DNA of 62,545 nucleotides, taken from Listeria immobilis. Lineage in GTDB: Bacteria; Bacillota; Bacilli; Lactobacillales; Listeriaceae. The notes under the pieces were generated by a model, which did no database searches, was not told the DNA's origin, and saw nothing but the letters and a program-made list of their open reading frames with translations. Positions 16,833 through 26,467 of the stretch are shown piece after piece. The translations under genes were made by a program, and so were the position numbers. The first letter of the stretch is position 1. The number at the start of each line of letters is the position of its first letter. The stretch spans positions 1 to 62,545 of the forward strand of contig NZ_JAASTZ010000018.1 in the NCBI RefSeq assembly GCF_014322765.1, given 5' to 3'.

Positions 16833-17910
16833 TGAAAATCACCTCAAGCGCTTGTAAAAGTTGCTGATTATCGCTGCGGTTTTTGACTGCTACGCGGTAA
16901 TAACGCTCGGATAAACCACGATAGTTAGCACAACTGCGGATAAAGATTTTTTTAAGTAATAATTCTGTTCGCAAGTCACACTTTTCCTCAAGATGAAAGA
17001 AAATGTAATTAACACTTGGTTTATATACCGTTAGTTCTGGAAATTTTTTTAGCCCATCATATAAGTATGCTCGCTCTATTGAAAGCCAGCGATAAGTTTG
17101 CTCTATGTATTTTTCATCATCCAATAAACATTGTCCCGCGATGTCCGCAAACGTATTTATCGACCATGGTTCGCGAATTTGGAGCAATGCCTCCTGAATC
17201 ATTTGATTTTTGGTTAGTAGATAACCTAGGCGTAACCCAGGTATTGCAAAAAATTTCGTAAAAGCACGAATTATAACTAAATGTGAAAATTCCGCTAAAT
17301 AATGTACCATCGAAACATGCTCACTTGCTTCTAAAAAATCTATAAAAGCTTCATCAATAATTAGATAAATGTTTCTTTCTTCACATAATTTGGCAATCTG
17401 TATCATTTCTTTTTGACTGATTAACTGCCCTGTCGGATTATTAGGATTACAAAGACAAACAGCCTCTAAATCTGCTTCACGTTTAATTATTTCAAATACG
17501 GTTTCAAATGCAGCAAAATGGTTTTCTTTGGAAAGTTCGGCATAAATAACTTCCGCACCACAAAATGCACGTTCATATTCCGCAAAAGTAGGCGCAAGTA
17601 TTAGAACTTTTTGCGCCTGTGTTACTTTTGCTATACCAAAAATTAATTCTGTTGCCCCGTTTCCAGGGATAACATTAGAGATTTCAAGTTGATGAAATGA
17701 CGCAATACGCGCACGGAGCGCCAAATAATCAGGTTCTGGATACTCAGTTAACTTATCCAGATTTTCTGCTATCTTTGTTTTTAAACTAGCGGGAACGCCT
17801 AATGGATTAATATTTGCGCTAAAATCAAGCACTATTTCTTTTGTTAATCCATGTTGTTTTGCCAGTTCACCGTAGTTCCCTCCGTGTGCAGCTGTCGTCA
17901 TTTTCACCAA
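16822..17910 (-). CDS. cobD: CobD L-threonine-O-3-phosphate decarboxylase
   Basis: A 362-residue PLP enzyme of the histidinol-phosphate aminotransferase fold. The N-terminus has HGGNYGELAKQHG and FSANINPLG, typical of CobD; NPNNPTGQ and IIDEAFIDF follow; the PLP-binding Lys is in RAFTKFFAIPGLRLGY, and the C-terminal Arg is in the RGLSERYYRVAVKN region. It makes (R)-1-amino-2-propanol O-2-phosphate. It lies 9 bp after ackA and overlaps pduX. Confidence 0.92.
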   Translation of the reverse strand: MVKMTTAAHGGNYGELAKQHGLTKEIVLDFSANINPLGVPASLKTKIAENLDKLTEYPEPDYLALRARIASFHQLEISNVIPGNGATELIFGIAKVTQAQKVLILAPTFAEYERAFCGAEVIYAELSKENHFAAFETVFEIIKREADLEAVCLCNPNNPTGQLISQKEMIQIAKLCEERNIYLIIDEAFIDFLEASEHVSMVHYLAEFSHLVIIRAFTKFFAIPGLRLGYLLTKNQMIQEALLQIREPWSINTFADIAGQCLLDDEKYIEQTYRWLSIERAYLYDGLKKFPELTVYKPSVNYIFFHLEEKCDLRTELLLKKIFIRSCANYRGLSERYYRVAVKNRSDNQQLLQALEVIFSGS

Positions 17911-17919
17911 AAATCGCTC

Positions 17920-19113
17920 CTATCTTGTCGGTTGTTTCGCATAATTTTCCACATCACGGGCGATCATTAATTCCTCGTTAGTTGGAATGATACAAACTTT
18001 TACCGCTTGATTATTTTCGCTAATTATCATATCACCCGCATTATTTTTTGTCACATCACAAGTTACACCAAGATAGCTTAGTTGTTCTGTAACCATCTTA
18101 CGGATTAATGGAGAATTTTCACCCACACCAGCTGTAAATAGTAGCGCATCACAGCCATTCATTGCTGAAGCATAGGCGCCAATATAATTACAAATTTGAC
18201 CAGTGAACATTCTAAGTGTTAATAAAGCTCGGGAATTTCCTTCTCCAGCAGCAATTTCAATATCTCTAAAATCACTAGAAATGCCAGATACACCAAGAAC
18301 ACCAGATTCAGTGGACATCATTTGGACAACTTCATCCAAGCTATAGCCTAGTTCGTCCACTAAATACGGTATGATTGTCGCGTCAATTGTACCAGAACGT
18401 GTTCCCATCATCAACCCTGCATTGGGCGTGAATCCCATCGACGTATTCACAGATTTCCCACCTTCAATCGCACAAACACTAGCCCCATTGCCTAAATGAC
18501 AAGAGATGATTTTTAATTTTTCTAAAGGCTTATCAAGAACTTCTGCTGCTTTTCCGGCAACATATTGATGACTTGTCCCATGAAAACCATATTTTCGAAT
18601 GTGATGTTTCTCATAAAGTGCATAAGGAAGTGCATATAAGAAATTTTCTTCTGGAATTGTTTGGTGAAAAGCGGTATCAAATACAGCCACAGATATAGCA
18701 TCCGGAAGCAACTCACGGAATGTTTTAATCCCAATAATATTAGCTGGATTGTGCAAAGGAGCAAGACTTGTAACTGACTCAATTCCTTTTACCACTTCAT
18801 CTGTTACGATACAGGATGAAACAAAATCTTCCCCACCATGAGCAACCCGATGACCGACTCCAGCGATTTCTGAAAGATCTTTTATTACTCGGTGTTTTTT
18901 TAATTGGTCAAGTAAAATTTCTACTGCTTCTCCGTGGTTCTCGATTTTACAAACTTCTTTCATTTTTTCATTTTGAAAGGACATGTTGAATATGGCACCT
19001 GGTAATCCAATTCTTTCAATTAAACCCTTCACTATCACTTCTTCTCCCGGCATTTCAAAAATCTGGAATTTCAGTGAAGAACTCCCTGCATTTATCGCCA
19101 TAATTTTTTGCAT
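17920..19113 (-). CDS. ackA2: Acetate/propionate kinase of the pdu locus
   Basis: A 397-residue ASKHA-fold acetokinase, in the position of pduW. Hallmarks are [43 protein letters not shown] and [19 protein letters not shown]. It produces ATP from acyl phosphates made by PduL, giving acetate or propionate; substrate preference cannot be read from sequence. It lies after pduF with a hairpin in between. Confidence 0.92.
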   Translation of the reverse strand: MQKIMAINAGSSSLKFQIFEMPGEEVIVKGLIERIGLPGAIFNMSFQNEKMKEVCKIENHGEAVEILLDQLKKHRVIKDLSEIAGVGHRVAHGGEDFVSSCIVTDEVVKGIESVTSLAPLHNPANIIGIKTFRELLPDAISVAVFDTAFHQTIPEENFLYALPYALYEKHHIRKYGFHGTSHQYVAGKAAEVLDKPLEKLKIISCHLGNGASVCAIEGGKSVNTSMGFTPNAGLMMGTRSGTIDATIIPYLVDELGYSLDEVVQMMSTESGVLGVSGISSDFRDIEIAAGEGNSRALLTLRMFTGQICNYIGAYASAMNGCDALLFTAGVGENSPLIRKMVTEQLSYLGVTCDVTKNNAGDMIISENNQAVKVCIIPTNEELMIARDVENYAKQPTR

Positions 19114-19140
19114 AATGATCCGTCCTTTCTAATCTTTAAA

Positions 19141-19182
19141 GGAGTAAACAACGAATTGGTCGTTTACTCCATTGTTTTTTTT
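19141..19182. terminator. Hairpin between pduF and ackA2
   Basis: Stem GGAGTAAAC/GTTTACTCC with an AT-rich loop (19141-19170). The T8 tract is on the plus-strand side and ends in the pduF stop; the minus-strand tail is only TTTAAAG, so it should attenuate rather than fully stop read-through into ackA2. Confidence 0.5.
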
Positions 19183-19885
19183 ATAGTAAAATGTTATAAA
19201 GTCCAATGGCTAGTAAACCACCGATAATTGGCCCTACAATTGGAATCCAAGCATAGCGCCAGTCAGATCCACTTTTATTTGGAACTGGTAATAAGAAGTA
19301 AGCCAGTCTTGGCCCAAAATCACGTGCTGGGTTGATTGCATAGCCTGTTGTTGGTCCAAAACTCATTCCGATTGCTACTACAAGAAAACCAAGAATAAGC
19401 GGGTTTAATCCATCAGTGAAATTATTTGCACCAATCATTAGTAAACCAAAAATAAACGCAAAAGTCGCAATGATTTCACTAATTAAGTTGAATGGTGTAT
19501 TTCGAATGGCAGGTCCAGTAGAAAAAATACCATGTGTATCAATTTCTTTTGGCGTTGCTTTGAAGTGTGGATAGTAATGTAAAATAACGATGGATGCACC
19601 TACAAAAGCACCCGCAATTTGAGCAATAATATAAGGCACTACATCTGCCCAAGGAAAACCTCCGCCTACTGCAAGCGCAATAGTTACTGCAGGATTTAAA
19701 TGAGCACCACTATATGCTCCTGCTATATATATCCCAATCATTACTGCGAAGCCCCAACCAAATGTTACAACAACCCAATTGGCACCTTGTGATAAAGATT
19801 TATTCAAGTTCAGTCCTGCTAAAAGCCCATTCCCAAACATAATCAAAACCATCGTACCAATAAATTCCGCCAAATATGCTGACAT
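19181..19885 (-). CDS. pduF: PduF propanediol/glycerol facilitator
   Basis: A 234-residue MIP-family channel in the cytoplasmic membrane with six spans and the two NPA half-helices GAHLNPAVTI and YAINPARDFGPRL; the D after NPAR is the aquaglyceroporin residue. It admits 1,2-propanediol by diffusion. It sits between pduQ and ackA2 with a clear AGGAGG-type ribosome site. Confidence 0.92.
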   Translation of the reverse strand: MSAYLAEFIGTMVLIMFGNGLLAGLNLNKSLSQGANWVVVTFGWGFAVMIGIYIAGAYSGAHLNPAVTIALAVGGGFPWADVVPYIIAQIAGAFVGASIVILHYYPHFKATPKEIDTHGIFSTGPAIRNTPFNLISEIIATFAFIFGLLMIGANNFTDGLNPLILGFLVVAIGMSFGPTTGYAINPARDFGPRLAYFLLPVPNKSGSDWRYAWIPIVGPIIGGLLAIGLYNILL

Positions 19886-19911
19886 AGTTTATCCTCCTTT
19901 TTTATCTTTCT

Positions 19912-21030
19912 TTAAATAATTTGTTCTAAAATCTCTTTTAGTTCTTGATGCGATGGTGTTGTAGGACTGGTTGGCAAACAAGCATCTTTAAGCGCATTGG
20001 TCGCAATTTCATCCATTTTCGCAAATACTTTTTCTTTTGCTACACCCGCCTCTGTTAATGTTCGTGGCATTTGCATATGCTCCATCATTTGACCGATTCG
20101 TTCTCGCAATAATCTAACAGCCGTTTCATTTGAGTCAGATCTAGAAGCAATGCTACAAATCCGTGCCATTTCTGCATATTTTTGCTCAGTTTCTCGATTT
20201 TTAAATGCATTAAAACGAATAACGGCATCGAGTAAAATCGCATTGGCTAAACCATGTGGAACATGAAATTGAGCACCTAATTGATGCGCGATGCTATGAT
20301 TTAAGCCAAGATTAGCACAATTAAAAGCCATTCCAGCCATTGTGGAAGCATTGTGCATTTTCTCACGGTTAAGTAAATTACGACCATCATCATAACAACT
20401 GGTTAAATATCGCAATGTTAGTTGAACACTTTTTTCACCTAAAGCATCTGTGTAATCACTAGCTGCTTTTGAAACATAGGCTTCAATAGCATGAGTTAAT
20501 ACGTCCATTCCTGTATTTGCAGTAATTGCCGGTGGTACAGTGACAACTAATTGCGCATCTAGAATAGCCATATCTGGAATTAATTCATCAAGGAACAATG
20601 GATATTTAATTTTCGTAGTCGGATCAGTAATTACTGTTGCGGCTGTTACTTCAGAACCAGTTCCACTCGTTGTAGGAATAGCGATAAATGTTTCAATATT
20701 GATTTTTTCTAATCGTTTGGCAAAATAATAAATTCCTTTTGCTGTATCAATGGCGGAACCACCACCAAAAGCAATCATCACTTGTGGCTGAAGTTTACCA
20801 GCTTCACTCACCCCACTTGCAACTTTCGAAATGGGAGGATCCGGAACAACATCTGTAAAAATATGCACATTATTAGTTGTATCAAGCTTACCAATTAAAC
20901 CTTGCAAGCCCTCACCATCTGCTAAAAAACGGTCACAAATTATCCAAACATTTTTATTTTTAATTTCTGTTAAAACTTGTAAACTATTTGTGCCAAAAGC
21001 CACTTTTGTCTTGATTTGAAAGCTATTCAT
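19912..21030 (-). CDS. pduQ: PduQ 1-propanol dehydrogenase
   Basis: A 372-residue iron-containing alcohol dehydrogenase that reduces propionaldehyde to propanol and recycles NAD+ for PduP. The nucleotide loop is IAFGGGSAIDTAKGI, with [15 protein letters not shown]; metal ligands lie in DVLTHAIEAYVS and GLNHSIAHQLGAQFHVPHG. It is directly after pduP (16 bp) and paralogous to the enzyme at 14228-15367. Confidence 0.92.
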   Translation of the reverse strand: MNSFQIKTKVAFGTNSLQVLTEIKNKNVWIICDRFLADGEGLQGLIGKLDTTNNVHIFTDVVPDPPISKVASGVSEAGKLQPQVMIAFGGGSAIDTAKGIYYFAKRLEKINIETFIAIPTTSGTGSEVTAATVITDPTTKIKYPLFLDELIPDMAILDAQLVVTVPPAITANTGMDVLTHAIEAYVSKAASDYTDALGEKSVQLTLRYLTSCYDDGRNLLNREKMHNASTMAGMAFNCANLGLNHSIAHQLGAQFHVPHGLANAILLDAVIRFNAFKNRETEQKYAEMARICSIASRSDSNETAVRLLRERIGQMMEHMQMPRTLTEAGVAKEKVFAKMDEIATNALKDACLPTSPTTPSHQELKEILEQII

Positions 21031-21046
21031 TTACTTTTGCCTCCTC

Positions 21047-22450
21047 TTACCGAATCGAAAAACCATCTGTTAAAACACAACGGCGACGTCTAGCAAAATG
21101 ACGAGCAGTTGTTGTGCCTTCCCCAGTAGGTGTCGCGATAGTGAAAGTTGCGCTACCTTCTCCACCAAAGCCAAGACCTGCAAACGATGGTCCATTTTTC
21201 ACGAAAATAGATGTTTGCATATCGCGCGCTGCTTTGTTTAATCTAGAAATATTTTGCGAATGCATGGTTGCTGTATGATGCAATCCTTGCTCTAATTCGA
21301 TTGCTACTTCTAAAGCTTGATCAAAGTCTTTTACTCTTACAACTGGAACAATTGGCATTAAAAGTTCTACGGTCGCAAATGGATGTGATTTATCTGTTTC
21401 AACAATAATTAATCTTGGTGTAAAATCACAAGCTATTCCTGCTTCTTTTAGAATCTCCGTTGCACTTTTTCCGACTAATTTTTTATTGGTAGCTCCTTTT
21501 TCAGTAACAGCTACTTTTTCTAATTTTTGAATATCACTTGGATTAGTCACATGTAGTGCGCCATTTTTTTCCATTTGGAATAATAAGAAATCTGTAATAC
21601 TATCGACTGCTACGACGCTTTTTTCAGCAATACATAAAATATTATGATCAAAAGAAGCTCCTGCTACAATATCCGCTGCGGCTTTTTCAATGTTTGCTGT
21701 TTCATCTACTATAGATGGTGGATTTCCAGCGCCTGCTCCAATCACTTTTTTCCCAGATTGCATTGCTTGAAGAACTACTCCTGGTCCACCTGTAATGACA
21801 AGTAGTGGGACTTTCGGATGGTTCATCATTTCTTGCGCTGCTTGAATGGAAGGTTTTTCTACTGTAACGACTAAATTATCAATGCCACAACTTTCGCGAA
21901 CAATTGTATTTAATTTTTCGATTAACCATAACGAAATATTTTTAGCACCTGGATGTGGGCTATAAAATACAGCATTACCCGCAGCAAGCATCCCAATTGT
22001 ATTACAAATTAATGTTTCTGTTGGATTCGTACTTGGCGCAACTGCTCCAATAACACCATATGGAGAAAGTTCATAAAGCGTCATGCCATTATCTCCAGTT
22101 GCTACTTCTGTATAAAGATCTTCTACTCCTGGTGTTTTTTCAATTGCTAAAGTGTTTTTCAAGATTTTGTCTGCTACATTACCCATACCTGTCTCTGCAA
22201 CAGCTCGTGTAGCTATATTTTCGATTTCTGGATAAAGTGCTGTGCGAATTGCTTGTACAACATTTCTACGGTCTTCCAGCGATTTTTCTTTAAAACAGTT
22301 TTGTGCGATTACTGCCGCTTGAACGGCTTCATCAACCGTGTCAAAAATACCACTTTTTGCCCCTGTTTTTATTGCTGGTTCTTCATTTTGACTGGTTAAT
22401 TTCTCTAAAAGAACTTTTTTTACCAGTTGTTCAAGTTCTAATGCTTCCAT
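21047..22450 (-). CDS. pduP: PduP CoA-acylating propionaldehyde dehydrogenase
   Basis: A 467-residue aldehyde dehydrogenase making propionyl-CoA. The catalytic Cys273 is in NILCIAEKSV; other blocks are APSTNPTETLICN and GAGAGNPPSIVDE. The N-terminal 18 residues (ALELEQLVKKVLLEKL) are the classic shell-targeting helix first shown for PduP, followed by a linker. It lies 6 bp after pduO. Confidence 0.95.
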   Translation of the reverse strand: MEALELEQLVKKVLLEKLTSQNEEPAIKTGAKSGIFDTVDEAVQAAVIAQNCFKEKSLEDRRNVVQAIRTALYPEIENIATRAVAETGMGNVADKILKNTLAIEKTPGVEDLYTEVATGDNGMTLYELSPYGVIGAVAPSTNPTETLICNTIGMLAAGNAVFYSPHPGAKNISLWLIEKLNTIVRESCGIDNLVVTVEKPSIQAAQEMMNHPKVPLLVITGGPGVVLQAMQSGKKVIGAGAGNPPSIVDETANIEKAAADIVAGASFDHNILCIAEKSVVAVDSITDFLLFQMEKNGALHVTNPSDIQKLEKVAVTEKGATNKKLVGKSATEILKEAGIACDFTPRLIIVETDKSHPFATVELLMPIVPVVRVKDFDQALEVAIELEQGLHHTATMHSQNISRLNKAARDMQTSIFVKNGPSFAGLGFGGEGSATFTIATPTGEGTTTARHFARRRRCVLTDGFSIR

Positions 22451-22456
22451 ACTGAA

Positions 22457-23452
22457 TTACCCCTTCTCTATCATTGATAATGCTTTTTTGGCAATGCGTA
22501 TATCTTGCTCCACAGATCCACCACTTATTCCAATTCCACCAATTATCGTTCCATTTGACGTATAAATTGGAACCCCTCCGCCAAACGTTACAATATCTCC
22601 GTTCGTCAAAGTTTCTAATTGATAAAGCTCGGCACCTGGCTGAACTGCTTCTGCTAAATTTTCTGTACTTGTTTTCATAGCTACTGCCGAATAGGCTTTT
22701 TTTGTTGCAAGTTCCGCACTTACTAGGAGAGCATGCTCCATACGGTAATTAAACCTTGTATTACCGTGCGCATCAACTACTGCCAACGTGACTGGAACAC
22801 CTTCTTCTTCAGAGATAGCACAAACATGACGCATTAATTTTTCACAAAAGGAAAAGGATAGTTCTGTCGTTTTGGACGGTTCTTTTTCAGTTTGCTTTAA
22901 GTATCTCTCAACAATTAATTTAGTTGCTTTATCGAGCATTTGTCTAAAATCTTCTTCTCTGGCAAGGATGTATAAGCAATCTGATAAACGATTGACATAT
23001 TTTAATATTTCCATTCTAACTGGAGTTTGTTCTGCAAAACGAACTAATAATCGTTCCGCGCGTCTTGCTATTGTGCGAGCACTATGTAAAAATGCTCCTG
23101 CTGTACTAGAACCTGGTAAAACAAAACTGTCTACTTTGGGTAATTTGGTCGAATAATTGTCGATGATTTTTTCCAAATTACTAATGTCATCTTGTGTGAT
23201 TATAATCTTGTCATTAAGTGCTGCTTCATTTTCTGTTGCAAGTTCTGCGCAAAGATAAAATAATTGTCGTTCGATATTTCGAAGTAACGTTTTATTTTCA
23301 GCAGAAGTTACAAATTTTTCAGCAACACTAATTTCGGCATTTAATTCATCAAAAGAACCATATGTCTCCACACGATCATCATATTTTTTCACACGACTTC
23401 CATCAAATAGCGCAGTAGTGCCTTTATCGCCAGTTTTTGTATAAATACTCAT
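22457..23452 (-). CDS. pduO: PduO adenosyltransferase with C-terminal GlcG/HbpS-like domain
   Basis: A 331-residue two-domain protein. Residues 1-190 are the PduO-type ATP:cob(I)alamin adenosyltransferase (IYTKTGDKGTTALFDG, YGSFDELNAEI, RRAERLLVRF, YVNRLSDCLYILAR). Residues about 205-331 are a GlcG/HbpS-like (DUF336) domain, heme-binding in the Salmonella protein (LAVVDAHGNTRFNYRM, FGGGVPIYTSNG, IGGIGISGGSVEQD). It regenerates the coenzyme of PduCDE. Confidence 0.93.
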   Translation of the reverse strand: MSIYTKTGDKGTTALFDGSRVKKYDDRVETYGSFDELNAEISVAEKFVTSAENKTLLRNIERQLFYLCAELATENEAALNDKIIITQDDISNLEKIIDNYSTKLPKVDSFVLPGSSTAGAFLHSARTIARRAERLLVRFAEQTPVRMEILKYVNRLSDCLYILAREEDFRQMLDKATKLIVERYLKQTEKEPSKTTELSFSFCEKLMRHVCAISEEEGVPVTLAVVDAHGNTRFNYRMEHALLVSAELATKKAYSAVAMKTSTENLAEAVQPGAELYQLETLTNGDIVTFGGGVPIYTSNGTIIGGIGISGGSVEQDIRIAKKALSMIEKG

Positions 23453-23466
23453 GAGTTTATCACTCC

Positions 23467-23730
23467 TTACTTATCAAAACTATCAACAATTGCAATAATT
23501 GCCGAGTCAATTGCACTATTCGGTTCCATAAAGACACTTCTAGCAGCATTTCCCCGAGCGACAAGGACATACTCACCAATACCAGCACCAACAGAATCAC
23601 ATGCAACTTCTTCAGAACGAACATTTTCTCCATTTGCATCTACTGGTTGGACAATCATTAATTTTTTCCCAACAAGCGAGTCTTCTTTTTTAGTAGAAAC
23701 TACACTTCCAGTAATTTTTGCCATGTACAT
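23467..23730 (-). CDS. pduN: PduN pentameric shell vertex protein
   Basis: A BMC-P protein that closes compartment vertices. Hallmarks are MAKITGSVVSTKKEDSLVGK, DSVGAGIGEYVLVARGNAAR and SAIIAIVDSFDK. The frame is open to a TTG at 23757 inside pduM, but ATG 23730 lies 2 nt after the pduM stop with AAAGG about 10 nt upstream and matches family length (87 residues). A second in-frame ATG two codons later is also possible. Confidence 0.92.
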   Translation of the reverse strand: MYMAKITGSVVSTKKEDSLVGKKLMIVQPVDANGENVRSEEVACDSVGAGIGEYVLVARGNAARSVFMEPNSAIDSAIIAIVDSFDK

Positions 23731-23734
23731 TCCA

Positions 23735-24214
23735 TCACTGCCTTTCCCGCACTGCAATATTATTTTTCACTAAAAATTCATTTGCAAGCGGTGTAATAAG
23801 CTGCTTTTTATATTTGCAAAGTGTACTTCCGCTTGGGATTATTGCGCTATCACTATAACAAATAACGCCACCTTCTGAATGAACCAACAGCTCACCCGTA
23901 ACACTAAAAATTGGAAACGGAATAGACGTGAGCATCTGATAATCAAGCCAAGGTTCCCCGTTATCAAATAGTTCTAGTTCTAGAGAAACCTCATAATCTA
24001 CTGCTTTTTTTAACCAGCAAGATAAGAGCTCCGAGCGATTTCCACTAAGCAATCGTTCTAGAAAATGCTGGTTTACTTGTGTTAACCGAACTGTTCCGCT
24101 TTTCATAAAAACCGCAACTGGATCACGTGGCATTTTCGAAACAGGGATACTAGTTTGGTTAGCTGCTCGCATTTTCAAGCGTTTGACAATGATTTTTACT
24201 AATTCTTCTATCAT
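23735..24214 (-). CDS. pduM: PduM microcompartment assembly protein
   Basis: A 159-residue protein recognised as PduM by its place between the EutJ-like gene and pduN and by the N-terminal amphipathic helix (IEELVKIIVKRLKMR). In Salmonella PduM is needed for proper compartment formation; its biochemical role is unclear. The C-terminus (LITPLANEFLVKNNIAVRE) resembles the end of the eut-locus accessory protein at 2998-3570. The start overlaps the stop of the upstream gene by 4 bp. Confidence 0.78.
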   Translation of the reverse strand: MIEELVKIIVKRLKMRAANQTSIPVSKMPRDPVAVFMKSGTVRLTQVNQHFLERLLSGNRSELLSCWLKKAVDYEVSLELELFDNGEPWLDYQMLTSIPFPIFSVTGELLVHSEGGVICYSDSAIIPSGSTLCKYKKQLITPLANEFLVKNNIAVRERQ

Positions 24215-25050
24215 AGATTTCCGCTCCCTGAACTCATTGCAATACCAAGTGGCGTAACATATTGTGGATAATTTGGTTGAAAAACAGGCACTTTCAAATA
24301 GCTTTCAAATGTGCCTTTAAATTGGCTATATGCCGAAGCCCCGCCAACAATATAAAGTGGTTCTGAAGGAGATTTTTCGAGATGAACGCGGGTGATTTCT
24401 GCCATTTTCTCAACTACAGGGCGCATCACAGAGTAGTGTTCGCTTGAATCTTTTTGTTTTCTTTTATTCTGTTCAGCTTCTTCTACGGTAACTCCATAGT
24501 AACCTGCTAGAACAAGTGTCATATGTGTTCCCCCAGTTGGTTCGTCAGCGGTATAAATCACTTCCCCATCCTGAAAAACACTAATACCGGTTGTACCACC
24601 TCCGACATCCACTACTGCTCCATTGTTTAAATCAAGCACTGCAGCAGCAGCGGTTGGTTCATCAATCGTATAAAGTGCCTCCATTCCTGCACTTTCGATT
24701 ACGTTAGCAACGACTTTTTTATTATTACCAATTGTGCCGGGTGGGATTGCTCCTGAAGCATGTGTTAGTGTTATCCCGAGGCATTTCTCTGCCCGTTCTT
24801 TAAGACGTGTTACCACTTCCACTGACTCGCGGTAATTAACAACTAGGCCATCCCTTACTGCATCAGCAAATTCAAATGCACCAAAAAGTGGCACATCGTC
24901 CTCATCTAATACAACAAATACAATGGAGGATGTACCTAAATCGACGCCAACTTTCACATTTGCTTCGTTAGCAATAGATTGTTTTTTGTCTTTATTCATT
25001 AATGCCGCGAGTTGTTCCATTCGCTCATTTGCTACTTGTAAAATGTCCAT
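24211..25050 (-). CDS. EutJ-like actin/Hsp70-fold protein in the pdu operon
   Basis: A 279-residue ASKHA ATPase of the EutJ family. Motifs: VKVGVDLGTSSIVFVVLDED (phosphate 1), IDEPTAAAAVLDLNNGAVVD and VGGGTTGISVF (phosphate 2), LYIVGGASAY (adenosine). It is sometimes called a chaperone for microcompartment enzymes, but the function is unproven. It takes the EutJ role although it sits in pdu; the eut locus here has no EutJ. Confidence 0.85.
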   Translation of the reverse strand: MDILQVANERMEQLAALMNKDKKQSIANEANVKVGVDLGTSSIVFVVLDEDDVPLFGAFEFADAVRDGLVVNYRESVEVVTRLKERAEKCLGITLTHASGAIPPGTIGNNKKVVANVIESAGMEALYTIDEPTAAAAVLDLNNGAVVDVGGGTTGISVFQDGEVIYTADEPTGGTHMTLVLAGYYGVTVEEAEQNKRKQKDSSEHYSVMRPVVEKMAEITRVHLEKSPSEPLYIVGGASAYSQFKGTFESYLKVPVFQPNYPQYVTPLGIAMSSGSGNL

Positions 25051-25069
25051 TTCTCCACCTCCTTATTAG

Positions 25070-25705
25070 TTACGGCTTGATTATTTTTGCAAAAGCATTG
25101 CCAGCAATATCTGCCGCATTTGCTTCATCGGTATCAATATGCATTTCTGGAATAAATTGGTTATTTACTCGAATCGTACAATGATGCAAAATGAGGCTAC
25201 GCATTTCTGAACCAACTTGAACAGAAACTTCATCCCCCTGTTTTACACCATATTCCGTCGCTACACTTTCTGGCAAATGAATATGACGTTTTGCAATAAT
25301 CGTACCTTTTGATAAAGTAAGTTCGCGTTCTTTTGAAACGAGTTTAATTCCGGGCGTTCCTTCAATATCACCAGAAATACGAATCGGTATTTGCATTCCA
25401 AGCATTCTTGCGTCAGTTTTAGAAAGTTCCACCTGCGAAAATTTGCGTAATGGTCCTAAAATTCGGACACGTTTTAATTCGCCCTTATCAGAAACAACCG
25501 TTAATGTTTGTTCTGCTGCGAATTCGCCTGGTTGTTTTAGCCATTTCTTCACTTGAATTGGCTCATTTGGGAATAATTGGTTATAGTCCGATTCTGTAAG
25601 ATGGATGTGGCGGTTAGAGACTCCAATTGGAATCTCTGTCTCCGCACCATCAAGTTTTGCTGCCACTATTTTTTTAATCAGACTTTTTAATTCTTCTCGT
25701 TCCAC
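25070..25705 (-). CDS. pduL: PduL phosphate propanoyltransferase
   Basis: A 211-residue PduL enzyme transferring propionyl from CoA to phosphate. Metal-site histidines are in VSNRHIHLTESD, IAKRHIHLPES and EMHIDTDEANAAD. The N-terminus (EELKSLIKKIVAAKLDG) is an encapsulation helix. It lies 3 bp after pduJ. The eut locus carries a paralogue at 3567-4208 with similar layout. Confidence 0.94.
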   Translation of the reverse strand: MEREELKSLIKKIVAAKLDGAETEIPIGVSNRHIHLTESDYNQLFPNEPIQVKKWLKQPGEFAAEQTLTVVSDKGELKRVRILGPLRKFSQVELSKTDARMLGMQIPIRISGDIEGTPGIKLVSKERELTLSKGTIIAKRHIHLPESVATEYGVKQGDEVSVQVGSEMRSLILHHCTIRVNNQFIPEMHIDTDEANAADIAGNAFAKIIKP

Positions 25706-25708
25706 GGT

Positions 25709-25984
25709 TTATAGTCCTTTTGGTAACAATGTTTCCACATCATTATGAGGGCGTGGAATAACGTGGATAGATTGAACTTCTCCCACATTACGTGCTGCTG
25801 CAGCTCCTGCGTCTGTTGCTGCTTTTACTGCGCCAACATCACCACGAACCATTACTGTTACAAGTCCAGAACCAATTTTTTCATAGCCAACAAGTGATAC
25901 GTTAGCTGCTTTTACCATTGCGTCAGCTGCTTCAATTGCGCCAACAAGTCCTTTAGTTTCAATCATTCCAAGTGCGTTATTCAT
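25709..25984 (-). CDS. pduJ: PduJ hexameric shell protein
   Basis: A 91-residue BMC-H protein ([55 protein letters not shown]). Almost identical in core to PduA (32385-32672) and EutM (5142-5426). In Salmonella PduJ is a major facet protein. It lies between pduK and pduL. Confidence 0.94.
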   Translation of the reverse strand: MNNALGMIETKGLVGAIEAADAMVKAANVSLVGYEKIGSGLVTVMVRGDVGAVKAATDAGAAAARNVGEVQSIHVIPRPHNDVETLLPKGL

Positions 25985-26008
25985 TTTATTTCCTCCTTAA
26001 AATTGGGT

Positions 26009-26455
26009 TTATTTTTCTTCGTCAAAATGGATGCAGTCTTGTCTAGGATCCCCTTTTACTCGAGGGCAAGCTGGATCATGACATAAATTGCATGTTGCTT
26101 CTGCCATTACTTCTGGTTCAGCTGGTTTTTCTTGTTCTACCGGAGCTGGTTCCTCTTTTTCTGGTTCCGGTGCCACTTCTTCTTTTGGCCAAAACACTGT
26201 GAAAATTTCTTCTCCTGGACGAGGAATGACCTTTTTCGCAACAAAGCTATCTGATTGGATGGCTGTTTGCTCTCCTGCTTCTAATGCTGCATTGACCGCT
26301 GCGACATCGCCTTCAATTTTCACCGTAATCCAGCCAAAACCTTTTGCTTTTTCAGTGTCAATTAAATCAATATTTGCTACTTTAGCCATAGTATCAGCTA
26401 CAGTAATTGCGGAAGCCAGTCCTTTAATCTCAATAATACCAATCGCTTGATGCAT
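26009..26455 (-). CDS. pduK: PduK shell protein with Cys-rich C-terminal extension
   Basis: A 148-residue protein: BMC-H fold (1-90, AIGIIEIKGLASAITVADTM), a Pro/Glu-rich linker, then a tail with four cysteines and a histidine (CNLCHDPACPRVKGDPRQDC) that could bind a metal or Fe-S cluster. This layout is typical of PduK. The linker is strongly acidic and likely unstructured. Confidence 0.9.
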   Translation of the reverse strand: MHQAIGIIEIKGLASAITVADTMAKVANIDLIDTEKAKGFGWITVKIEGDVAAVNAALEAGEQTAIQSDSFVAKKVIPRPGEEIFTVFWPKEEVAPEPEKEEPAPVEQEKPAEPEVMAEATCNLCHDPACPRVKGDPRQDCIHFDEEK

Positions 26456-26467
26456 TCCTTCACCTCC

